Part shown: in pieces, positions 13,779 to 20,403 of the stretch
Layout of the letters: the number at the start of each line of letters is the position of its first letter
Numbering within the stretch: position 1 is the first letter of the stretch
Assembly: GCA_041690535.1 (NCBI GenBank)
Contig: JAWLHA010000007.1
Location: 37,888 to 101,887 of the forward strand
DNA: 64,000 nt
From: JAWLHA01 sp041690535
GTDB taxonomy: Bacteria; Pseudomonadota; Gammaproteobacteria; Thiohalomonadales; Thiohalomonadaceae
Direction of reading: 5' to 3'
Translations under genes and position numbers: made by a program
The notes under the pieces: generated by a model
Databases searched by the model: none
Seen by the model: the letters and a program-made list of their open reading frames with translations, nothing else
What the model was told of the DNA's origin: nothing

Positions 13779-14024
13779 CGTTTTGGGGGACAGATGGGCG
13801 GTGGTGTGCGGATAACCGAAGAGCCGACTATCGACCTGTACGGGACGGTCTACCTTCTCAGGCTCCTCCCTCTGCATAGGGGATTGAAGGCGCGAAGCCA
13901 TGAAGAACGTTTGGCGGCTGAGCGTCAGTGGCAGTTTCCCTTGGTGTCGGTGCGTTGGTACGGATGCGTCCGCCGCTTGCGGGTCGAACCCCAACCGATC
14001 AAAGGCGAAATGGAGAATTGCCTC
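13779..14024. other. Intergenic stretch with only a weak ORF
   Basis: One open frame (13794-14033, 79 aa, MGGGVRITEE) has a poor ribosome site, runs into the next promoter and has no visible family, so it is not called. No repeat or structured element is obvious here apart from the adjacent promoter. Confidence 0.4.
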
Positions 14025-14060
14025 TTGTCGTAAAACTTGTTTGCAGGTATGTTCACATAC
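14025..14060 (+). promoter_or_regulatory. Promoter of HU-like gene with shared spacer motif
   Basis: -35 TTGTCG (14025-14030), 17-bp spacer starting TAAAACTTGTTTG, -10 TATGTT (14048-14053). The -10 overlaps an inverted repeat GTATG-ttca-CATAC (14047-14060), a possible operator. Confidence 0.6.
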
Positions 14061-14095
14061 GTAAAATCAAGCTGAACCCACAAAGGAGTCATCAC

Positions 14096-14368
14096 ATGAA
14101 CAAGGCCGACATGATCGCCCGGATTGCCGAGGAGAACCAAATCAGCAAGGCGGCTGCTAGTCGCGTTCTGGAGAACTTCTCCGCAATGTTGGCTGACGAT
14201 CTCAAGGAGAACGGCGAAACCACGCTCCCCGGTATCGGGCGGTTTCTCATCACGGAGCGCTCGGCGCGCACCGGCCGCAACCCCCTGACCGGCGATCCGG
14301 TAGAGATCGCAGCGAGCAAAGGCGTGAAATTCCGGGCGGCCAAGGCCCTCAAGGATGCCCTGAACTGA
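14096..14368 (+). CDS. HU/IHF-family nucleoid protein
   Basis: 90 aa, normal for HU. Starts MNKADMIARIAEENQISKAA; the DNA-binding arm has the family signature GRNPLTGDPVEIAASKGVKFR with the intercalating proline. ATG follows AAAGGAG. It bends DNA and could assist integrase or transfer complexes. A second HU-like gene of the element lies at 17032 on the other strand. Confidence 0.92.
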   Translation: MNKADMIARIAEENQISKAAASRVLENFSAMLADDLKENGETTLPGIGRFLITERSARTGRNPLTGDPVEIAASKGVKFRAAKALKDALN

Positions 14369-14433
14369 ACTCTCCCCGCAGGGGAGGTCCTATCCCTCCC
14401 CTGCCCCATCATCAAGCCGATAAGGACTGAATC

Positions 14434-14625
14434 GTGATCGACGTTAAAGCAGAACTCGATTCACTGACCGCCACCGGGATGCCCAGGAATATTGCCTGTG
14501 CTCACGTCCGCGAGTTGGTTGAACGCTCAAAAGCCGTCTCAGACAAGAATACGCGCCAGCAGGCGATACGGGACATCGCAATAGGTCGTCTGACCGGTGG
14601 TTCAGGTTTGCGCGTAGAGAAGTGA
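14434..14625 (+). CDS. Hypothetical protein, 63 aa
   Basis: GTG start after AAGGACTGA. A small helical protein (MIDVKAELDSLTATGMPRNI) with no recognised family. Its stop overlaps the GTG of the next gene by four bases, implying translational coupling. Confidence 0.6.
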   Translation: MIDVKAELDSLTATGMPRNIACAHVRELVERSKAVSDKNTRQQAIRDIAIGRLTGGSGLRVEK

Positions 14626-15098
14626 GGAAAACAGAAAAGGTGGTGTTTTTGGACCTGGAAGAGACGGTGATCGAATCGTTTGGCGAACCGTTTCTTATCC
14701 GGGTCCAGGCCGTGCGACGCTTTCTTGCGGCGGAGGCCCCTTCACGCATCGGCATCTTCTCAGCGGCCCTCGGCGCCGAGGACAAGCCCTATCTCTTTCG
14801 CACTATCCTCCCGACGCTAGAGCGGGGCTTGGGGATTGTCGTCGATGAGGCGTTGATCCCCACCGTTCCCGAGGTCTGCCGGGCCATCGAGCGTAAGCGG
14901 GGGCTGGGGCGCAACACGGTCAGCGAGCCGGATTTCTTTGACTTCTTCAATAAAGACCTCGGGTTCCTTACCTTCGTCCGCGACCACGCCGCGCTCAGTG
15001 GTTGCGAGTGCGTTTTGCTTGACGACCTCGTGGAAGACATCGAGATCACCCTGCCGGACCGGAAGGTGCGGTTGGTCAATGTCGCCAGCCTCTCGTGA
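14622..15098 (+). CDS. HAD-superfamily-like protein
   Basis: 158 aa. VVFLDLEETVI at the N-terminus occupies the place of HAD motif I (DxDxT) but has E instead of the second D. A later LLDDLVEDIEI fits motif IV, and IGIFSAAL fits motif II. This suggests a small Rossmann-fold phosphatase-like domain, perhaps with altered chemistry. It is translationally coupled to the 63-aa gene upstream. Confidence 0.6.
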   Translation: MRKTEKVVFLDLEETVIESFGEPFLIRVQAVRRFLAAEAPSRIGIFSAALGAEDKPYLFRTILPTLERGLGIVVDEALIPTVPEVCRAIERKRGLGRNTVSEPDFFDFFNKDLGFLTFVRDHAALSGCECVLLDDLVEDIEITLPDRKVRLVNVASLS

Positions 15099-15129
15099 TG
15101 GGTGCCACAGGGCCGGAACAACCAACTGA

Positions 15130-15528
15130 ATGACCAAGCAAGAAACGACCCTTCTATTGCGAGATTTGACCCCGCAAGAGCGTGAGACCCTTAGGGTCGG
15201 TGCGCCCTTGAGCACCCACTTCCCGATTGCGATGGCGGACGGATTCATCTATCGACAAATCGTCTGCATGTGCCGTGGATGCGGTAACCCGATCCCCGAG
15301 TCGCGTGTTGTTGCGCGGGTCACGTGGGAAGCGGGCCGCACGGCGGCGCTCGATGCCGTTGGGGTGTGCCCCCGGTGTCGGTTTGGAACCACGTTTGCGT
15401 GGCGGCTCCTTCCCGCCGGCCGCGTCGAAACGCTACGAGAAGGCCAATGGCAATCTACGACCGCATCCTCATCCCGCCCGAAGACCTGGCTGGTCCGACT
15501 AATCGAGAGGTTTTTCGGCCAATGGTAA
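15130..15528 (+). CDS. Hypothetical zinc-ribbon protein, 132 aa
   Basis: A central zinc ribbon is formed by CMCRGCG and CPRC about 35 residues apart. The C-terminus is basic and hydrophobic (WLVRLIERFFGQW), possibly amphipathic. Function unknown. The stop overlaps the likely start of the next gene. Confidence 0.65.
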   Translation: MTKQETTLLLRDLTPQERETLRVGAPLSTHFPIAMADGFIYRQIVCMCRGCGNPIPESRVVARVTWEAGRTAALDAVGVCPRCRFGTTFAWRLLPAGRVETLREGQWQSTTASSSRPKTWLVRLIERFFGQW

Positions 15529-15731
15529 AAGCTCTGGTGTGCTACGAAATCTCCCTCGATGACGGTACGACCGCCATCTCTCACGCCTACGTGGATCTGG
15601 AGGCGTTTGATAGCCCGTCCCTGCAAGCGTTGGGGGGTCGCCTGCTCTCCCGAATGATGGCCCGACTTAACCACCCCCAGTCGGTTTCGGGTGCGTGCGT
15701 TTTCCACTCTGTTACTCGCCTGGAGGGTTGA
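15522..15731 (+). CDS. Hypothetical protein, 69 aa
   Basis: ATG at 15522 overlaps the stop codon of the zinc-ribbon gene (ATGGTAA), which favours it over an in-frame ATG at 15447 lying well inside that gene. Starts MVKALVCYEISLDDGTT. No family is recognised. Confidence 0.55.
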   Translation: MVKALVCYEISLDDGTTAISHAYVDLEAFDSPSLQALGGRLLSRMMARLNHPQSVSGACVFHSVTRLEG

Positions 15732-15732
15732 T

Positions 15733-16182
15733 ATGAAAGGGCTTCTCACGCGGTTGCGACAGACAATTATCCCGCCAACGTACAGCCCCGAGGTTCTGAC
15801 CCAAAAGGGTGTGTTGCTGGGTCTGAGCCTCTACGAGGTGATCGACGCCCACGCTCACTGGTACCGGCATTTGCTCGAATGCGCTCAACGAGGCAGTCAC
15901 CGGGAACTCTCCCCCGAAACTGCTCGGGCCGAGAACCACTGCCGGCTCGGTGCATGGATGGTGAGCGCCGCTGGCACCCGGTTTGCGGACTTGGCCGAGT
16001 TCGAATCGGTTCGGACGCAACACGGTCGATTCCACCAAATCGCGGGAGACATCGTGTTACACATCAGGGACGGTAATCAGGAGGAGGCGGAACGGCTTCT
16101 CAAAGACCTCAAGCGGCAATCAGGCGCGGTCCAGCTTGCGCTGATCGCCTTGTATGCCCGCGCAAAAGAAACTTCACAGTAA
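15733..16182 (+). CDS. CZB-domain protein (chemoreceptor zinc-binding domain), copy 1
   Basis: 149 aa. The CZB pattern of metal ligands is present: an H in DAHAHWYRHL, the NHCRLGAWM motif with Cys and Trp, then H at RTQHGRFHQIAGDI. The domain fills almost the whole protein, with no transmembrane or signalling module. CZB domains bind zinc and regulate chemoreceptors or diguanylate cyclases; stand-alone proteins are less well understood. It is followed by a homologous gene. Confidence 0.8.
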   Translation: MKGLLTRLRQTIIPPTYSPEVLTQKGVLLGLSLYEVIDAHAHWYRHLLECAQRGSHRELSPETARAENHCRLGAWMVSAAGTRFADLAEFESVRTQHGRFHQIAGDIVLHIRDGNQEEAERLLKDLKRQSGAVQLALIALYARAKETSQ

Positions 16183-16191
16183 GGGGGCAAG

Positions 16192-16656
16192 ATGGGTTTG
16201 CGTGCGTGGTTTGCCCGAGTTATCGACTCGGGAGATAAGACAGAAACGGCTGCCAGTCAGGCGGCTGAGATGAACCAGGCGGAACGGGACTTTCAGGGCC
16301 TGGAGATGCACGATGCCATTGACGCGCATCTGCGTTGGAACGACCGGCTTCGCGCCTACGTTTCTGGCCAAAGCGAAGAATCGCTCGACCCGGAGACGGT
16401 AAGTTGTGATGACAAGTGCGTCCTTGGTCACTGGATCTACGAGACGGCGAAGCCCCAGTACGATGGAATGGAAGAGTTCGAGACGCTGCGCTCGGACCAC
16501 GCGGAGTTTCACCAGACCGCCGGGCAGATCGTGCGGCTGAAACAGCAGGGGAATACTGAGCAAGCCTCTGCGCTGTTCGATCCCCTGCGGCGGCAGTCAG
16601 GGTCCGTGCAGCTATCTCTGGTGGGCCTGTACCTGAAAGTGAAAGGCGCTCGCTAA
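16192..16656 (+). CDS. CZB-domain protein, copy 2
   Basis: 154 aa, paralogous to the preceding gene: DAIDAHLRWNDRLRAYV, DDKCVLGHWIYE, RSDHAEFHQTAGQIV and a shared ending RRQSGSVQLSLVGLY. The Cys/His zinc ligands are kept. Starts nine bases after the previous stop, so the pair is probably co-translated. Confidence 0.82.
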   Translation: MGLRAWFARVIDSGDKTETAASQAAEMNQAERDFQGLEMHDAIDAHLRWNDRLRAYVSGQSEESLDPETVSCDDKCVLGHWIYETAKPQYDGMEEFETLRSDHAEFHQTAGQIVRLKQQGNTEQASALFDPLRRQSGSVQLSLVGLYLKVKGAR

Positions 16657-16657
16657 C

Positions 16658-17008
16658 GTGATGGGGCGGTGGCTGGCCATGGGCACGTCGGGGGTCGCCT
16701 TCGTAGCCTTTCCACTGACCATGGCGATCTTGAGTACCGCCCTCCTCTCACTGCTCGCCCCGAGGGCCATCGCAAACCGGGTTCGCCAAGGAAGGCTGGC
16801 CCACCCGGCGTGGGCGTTTGGTCTGGAGGTGTTTCGGCACTTGGCCTTCGGGACGCTCGCATGGACCTTGGCCGGATTTCTGCTTGGCCTCGGGGTGCTC
16901 ACCCCGTCGGTTCCTTTGGTCGGCGCGGGAACCATGGCCCTGCTGACTGGCGTTGCATCCCGGCGACTCGACTCTTGTCTTGACGCCTTGGACGAACCCC
17001 GGCTCTGA
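16658..17008 (+). CDS. Small integral membrane protein, 116 aa
   Basis: Starts at a GTG next to the previous stop, or at the ATG three bases on. Two to three hydrophobic segments (GVAFVAFPLTMAILSTALLS, LAWTLAGFLLGLGVL, LVGAGTMALLTGV). No family is recognised. Likely the last gene of the 14096-17008 plus-strand group. Confidence 0.6.
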   Translation: MMGRWLAMGTSGVAFVAFPLTMAILSTALLSLLAPRAIANRVRQGRLAHPAWAFGLEVFRHLAFGTLAWTLAGFLLGLGVLTPSVPLVGAGTMALLTGVASRRLDSCLDALDEPRL

Positions 17009-17031
17009 GGGGCCGGGGCCTGGGGGGAACC

Positions 17032-17307
17032 TCAGTCCGCTACGGCATCCTTTACGGCCTTGGCCGGCTTAAAGGCCACCGTCTTCGATGCGGCGATCTC
17101 CATCACCTCGCCGGTCTTGGGATTGCGCCCGCTCCGGGCCGCCCGCTCCCGCACCTCGAACTTGCCAAAGCCCGGCAGGACCACTTCCTGACCGGCTGCG
17201 AGGGCCTCGGCGACGGCCTTCATGAAAATGTTGACCGCCCGGTCGGCGGCGGCTTTGCTCAGGTCCGCTCCCACGGAGACTGCATCAACTAACTCGGACT
17301 TGTTCAT
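17032..17307 (-). CDS. HU-family DNA-binding protein, second copy
   Basis: 91 aa, starts MNKSELVDAVSVGADLSKAA; the arm signature SGRNPKTGEVMEIAASKTVAF is complete apart from small changes. It differs clearly from the HU-like protein at 14096, so the two may form a heterodimer. The ATG follows GGAGACAAACTG, which is itself covered by a stem. Confidence 0.9.
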   Translation of the reverse strand: MNKSELVDAVSVGADLSKAAADRAVNIFMKAVAEALAAGQEVVLPGFGKFEVRERAARSGRNPKTGEVMEIAASKTVAFKPAKAVKDAVAD

Positions 17308-17365
17308 CAGTTTGTCTCCGAGAAACCCCGTCCTTCCGGGCGGGGAGGAAAGGAGACGGTTTTTG
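17308..17365 (-). promoter_or_regulatory. SD-covering hairpin before HU-like gene
   Basis: Minus strand: GTCTCC pairs with GGAGAC at the ribosome site, enclosing CCCCG...CGGGG. The layout imitates the repeated leader of the array but lacks GGTATG and GAACCC. Confidence 0.5.
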
Positions 17366-17399
17366 TGTCGGAAACCGCCAAAACCCGAGCCCGTAAGGG

Positions 17400-17690
17400 C
17401 CTGGTGACGCGGGGCTTTCGCCCCATCTCCCCTCGACCGTGTTATGCGTGGGTTTTCGTACCTTTTCGGGTCCATCCCTGGCGGCAGCACTGGCGTCGAC
17501 CCCGTATGCCTGTTTAACCACCGACCGCAGAGCCTGGAACTGAGGAAGCATTCCAAGGGTGCCTATCACACCGACTTGCGCCGGATTCCACGCTAACGCT
17601 GCCCGTTTACGGGCGTGGTCTGGTCAACCGGGGCTTGCTTTCACAAGCCCCCGCCTAAAGGCGGGGGTGGTTGACCGTCTTCCTACAGTG
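17400..17690 (+). mobile_element. Possible remnant end of an IS200/IS605-type element
   Basis: The stretch from 17641 reads CACAAGCCCCCGCC-taaa-GGCGGGGGTGGTTGAC, which resembles the subterminal palindrome and right end of IS605-type tnpB elements. No transposase or tnpB frame is intact in the upstream 250 bases; short hairpins (GCCCGTttACGGGC) are present. The assignment is tentative. Confidence 0.3.
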
Positions 17691-17776
17691 ATTCAACGGA
17701 AAACGGCATTTTACCCGGAAGTGGCGAATAGGCAACGAGCAGCAGGACGGAGGCACGGCCAGTTCGCTACCAAATC

Positions 17777-17805
17777 TTGCACTAAAACTTGTTTGTTGCT
17801 ATGTT
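17777..17805 (+). promoter_or_regulatory. Promoter of xis-like gene with shared spacer motif
   Basis: -35 TTGCAC (17777-17782), 17-bp spacer starting TAAAACTTGTTTG, -10 TATGTT (17800-17805). Same geometry as at 14025 and 6241. Confidence 0.65.
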
Positions 17806-17849
17806 TATTGAAAGAGCATCCATTCGACACTCGCTATTTGTAGGCGACT

Positions 17850-18164
17850 ATGCAGATGATTAACGAAAAAACGTTCGATCTCGCCGAGGCAGCAGAATAC
17901 CTCAAGGTGCATCCGGAGACGGTTCGGGAATTGGTGGTCGCGGGGGAGCTTCCGGCAGCCCAGGTCGGGAGGTCCTATGTAATGATGGGCTCGGACTTGA
18001 CTGATTACCTGCGTAGACAGGTTCGAGCGCAAACGCAGGCTCGCCAAGCCAAAGCCGAGGGGGTGAAGCTGATGGAGGAGGCGGCGCAGCGCCCCACCCG
18101 AGCACGGCGCCGCCGTAACCGCCCCATCCCTACCGTGTCAGAACCGCCTTCCCCGGTAGGTTGA
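17850..18164 (+). CDS. Excisionase-like helix-turn-helix protein
   Basis: 104 aa. Residues 8-60 form a MerR-type winged helix as in excisionase-family proteins: TFDLAEAAEYLKVHPETVRE, then GELPAAQVGRSYVM and DLTDYLRR. The C-terminal 40 residues are very basic (RARRRRNRP) and probably grip DNA. It converges on the integrase gene, six bases away, and is expressed from the motif-bearing promoter, so it is likely the excisionase or a regulator of excision. Confidence 0.75.
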   Translation: MQMINEKTFDLAEAAEYLKVHPETVRELVVAGELPAAQVGRSYVMMGSDLTDYLRRQVRAQTQARQAKAEGVKLMEEAAQRPTRARRRRNRPIPTVSEPPSPVG

Positions 18165-18169
18165 GCCCG

Positions 18170-19351
18170 TTACCACAACTCGTCTGCGAGGTCCGAGCCA
18201 CGCAGATTGGTGTACCGCATTAGCATTGTATGGGTCTTATGCCCGGTGATCTTCTGAATCTTTTCGGCTTTCATCGTGGTCCGCTCGAAGAAACGGCTCG
18301 TGGCCTCGTGCCGCAAGTCGTGAAAATGAAGGCCGGGTGCCTTTGCCGCCTCGAACACTCGTCTATACTGGCGGGAAAGTTTCGAGGTAACTCGCCTAAG
18401 CGCCTCAGGCGACAGATCGCCGTCCCACCAAGGGAAGAGTCGGTCAGTGGGACTCTTAACCGTGAAGCCTTCCATTCCCCTTTCCCCGTTTTTCACCTGT
18501 TCCATGTATTTTTCAAATGCTGCGACAGCAACGGTGGTCATGGGGACTTGACGCTTGTCTCCGTTCTTCGTTTTCCCAAGATAAATGGTCCTGCGCTTTA
18601 CATCCACCTGATACAGATCGAGCGTATACATTTCCCGCATCCGCATGGCTGATTCCAGCGCCAGGTCAAACAAAAACTCCAAAGCGCCTTGGTAGTGAAG
18701 TTCAAGGGGGCGCTGCCTTTCCTCAGGCTTTTCCCCGGCCAGGATGTTGCGAATGCGGGGCTCCTCACCATCTTCAAGCCGTCGGTCCCGTTCAACATCC
18801 TCGCGCCCTTCGTGTCCATTTTCTTTGGCTTTTCTCCGGTCGTGCTCGTTGTATGTCGAGTACCCCCTGCCGAGTTCCCGCAGCGGATTGGCCGGGAGTA
18901 CCTGCCGGTGCTGCTTGCGCGCCCAGTCGAGGCATCGCGCAAGGGCGCCGACGTAGTGGCGAATGGTCGATGGTGAAAGCCCTTTCTCGTGCTTCATCGA
19001 AGCCACCCACGTCTCGGCCCATTGGCTGTCGCACTTCGCAAGCGGGTGTGTCCTGAACTCTCCAAGCAGGTTGCGGAGTTGATGCTGGTCACCTTCCGAG
19101 ATCGATTTCGCAACCATGTACGAACTGATTATCTCACCCAGCATCACCTCCCTGCGGGCTTTATCCCCGAACCACTCTGGCGGGACCTTCCCCTGGGCGA
19201 GCCACGCATCGGATGTGGCCTTGTACGCCTCAGCCAGTTCCAGTGATGGGAATGAGAACGTCAACTCTCTTTTCCCAAACGTCTCCGCCACCAATGACTC
19301 ACGAAAGATGACCTGATAGCTGTTGCCGCGAGGGTTTCGAATGAACGACAT
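18170..19351 (-). CDS. int: Tyrosine recombinase, island integrase
   Basis: 393 aa. All catalytic residues are visible: R in ALESAMRMREM, K in TKNGDKR, H-x-x-R in FHDLRHE, H in ITGHKT and the nucleophile Y in LMRYTNL. An N-terminal arm-binding region (1-85) and SAM-like core-binding domain (about 95-165) precede the catalytic domain. It lies 195 bp from the 3' end of tRNA-Cys, the normal position for an integrase that uses a tRNA gene as its attachment site. The other junction is outside the window. Confidence 0.93.
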   Translation of the reverse strand: MSFIRNPRGNSYQVIFRESLVAETFGKRELTFSFPSLELAEAYKATSDAWLAQGKVPPEWFGDKARREVMLGEIISSYMVAKSISEGDQHQLRNLLGEFRTHPLAKCDSQWAETWVASMKHEKGLSPSTIRHYVGALARCLDWARKQHRQVLPANPLRELGRGYSTYNEHDRRKAKENGHEGREDVERDRRLEDGEEPRIRNILAGEKPEERQRPLELHYQGALEFLFDLALESAMRMREMYTLDLYQVDVKRRTIYLGKTKNGDKRQVPMTTVAVAAFEKYMEQVKNGERGMEGFTVKSPTDRLFPWWDGDLSPEALRRVTSKLSRQYRRVFEAAKAPGLHFHDLRHEATSRFFERTTMKAEKIQKITGHKTHTMLMRYTNLRGSDLADELW

Positions 19352-19408
19352 GAACGGGTCTCCGAGCTGGGGGTAAAACTCACGTTGACGGCCATCCTAT
19401 CCGAAGCC

Positions 19409-19425
19409 GGGTGGCACTGCCACCC
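19409..19425. repeat. Palindrome upstream of integrase
   Basis: GGGTGGC-act-GCCACCC, a perfect seven-base inverted repeat between the integrase and tRNA-Cys; a possible operator or recombinase-associated site. Confidence 0.5.
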
Positions 19426-19436
19426 TGAGGGGTTAA

Positions 19437-19466
19437 TTTTGGCGGGTTTTGGCGGGGTTTGGCGGG
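19437..19466. repeat. Three helically phased decamers beside the attachment site
   Basis: TTTTGGCGGG, TTTTGGCGGG and GTTTGGCGGG in direct succession, one per DNA helical turn, 80 bp from tRNA-Cys. They could be arm-type sites for integrase or sites for the excisionase. Confidence 0.55.
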
Positions 19467-19483
19467 CCTTTTTGGTCCGGAAA

Positions 19484-19508
19484 CAAAAAAGCCGCCCGAA
19501 GGCGGCTC
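19484..19508 (-). terminator. Terminator of the tRNA transcript
   Basis: Minus strand AGCCGCC-ttcg-GGCGGCT followed by TTTTTTG, downstream of tRNA-Cys. Because the island is inserted left of tRNA-Cys, this terminator belongs to the island end. Confidence 0.8.
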
Positions 19509-19545
19509 TGTAAGTCTTTGTTTTACTTGGATATCGAGAAATTCT

Positions 19546-19619
19546 TGGAGGCTGGGCCCGGAATCGAACCGAGGTACACGGCTTTGCAGGCCGCTGCATA
19601 ACCACTCTGCCACCCAGCC
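19546..19619 (-). tRNA. cysT: tRNA-Cys (GCA)
   Basis: 74 bases with an encoded CCA. Acceptor stem GGCTGGG/CCCAGCC, D arm GCAGAGTGGTTATGC, anticodon stem around CTGCAAA (anticodon GCA), T arm GGTTCGATTCC. Its 3' end faces the integrase, so it is the probable attachment site of the island. Confidence 0.95.
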
Positions 19620-19679
19620 GGAATTCGGTAGCAAGTCTTGCAAAAAAAACCTCGATATCGACGACCGAGGCCTTTGTTT

Positions 19680-19755
<76 letters not shown>

Positions 19756-19767
19756 CTCGAAAGCCGA

Positions 19768-20400
19768 CTATTCTAGCTTGGACTGTTCGGATGTCAACAG
19801 ATTTTTTTGGTCCAACCCACCATCCGAAACCTCCTGCCTGGAGAGAACCGGCCAAGCGGCTTTAAGATATAGAATCATGGACCAGAGTGTCAACGCGGCC
19901 GAAACATAGAGCAAAGCCAGTCCGATATCGACGGTGGAAAGGCTACCGATCGGTTCACGATAGAGCAGCAAAAGCAGAGCGGCCATTTGGGCTGTGGTCT
20001 TGATCTTCCCCACCATGCTCACGGCAACAGCGGCACTCGCCCCCACTTCCGCCATCCACTCACGGAGTGCCGAAATGGTGATCTCCCGCCCGACGATGAC
20101 TGCCGCGGGCAAGGCGAGCCAGACCCCGGGTAGAGCGCTCGGGTTGTTATCTACAATGAGCACCAAGGCGGTCGCGACCATGAGTTTGTCGGCAACGGGA
20201 TCGAGAAAGGCTCCGAACGCCGACGTGTCACCCAGGCGGCGCGCCAGATAGCCATCCAACCAATCGGTCGCCGCGGCCACGCCGAAGACCAGTGTCGTGG
20301 CAAGGTGGGACCAGGGAAGCGGCAAATAGAACAGAACCACGAACACCGGGATCAAGACGATACGGAAAATCGTAAGGATATTGGGGATGTTCAACTTCAT
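19768..20400 (-). CDS. pgsA: CDP-diacylglycerol-glycerol-3-phosphate 3-phosphatidyltransferase
   Basis: 210 aa. The CDP-alcohol phosphatidyltransferase motif is complete: DWLDGYLARRLGDTSAFGAF followed by LDPVADK. Several transmembrane helices are visible. It makes phosphatidylglycerol phosphate in the inner membrane. It follows uvrC with a four-base gap and precedes tRNA-Gly and tRNA-Cys. Confidence 0.95.
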   Translation of the reverse strand: MKLNIPNILTIFRIVLIPVFVVLFYLPLPWSHLATTLVFGVAAATDWLDGYLARRLGDTSAFGAFLDPVADKLMVATALVLIVDNNPSALPGVWLALPAAVIVGREITISALREWMAEVGASAAVAVSMVGKIKTTAQMAALLLLLYREPIGSLSTVDIGLALLYVSAALTLWSMILYLKAAWPVLSRQEVSDGGLDQKNLLTSEQSKLE

Positions 20401-20403
20401 CCG

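Noticed and set aside
13794..14033. Possible 79-aa protein
   Set aside because: Poor ribosome site, overlap with the promoter of the HU-like gene and no family-like features.
15447..15521. Upstream in-frame start for the 69-aa gene
   Set aside because: It would overlap the zinc-ribbon gene by about 80 bases, whereas the ATG at 15522 overlaps that gene's stop codon in the usual coupled manner.
1..19546. A prophage interpretation of the element
   Set aside because: No capsid, tail, portal, terminase or lysis genes are visible; RadC-, ArdC-, RdgC- and HU-like genes point to an integrative or plasmid-like element. Conjugation genes are also absent in the window, so ICE status is not proven.
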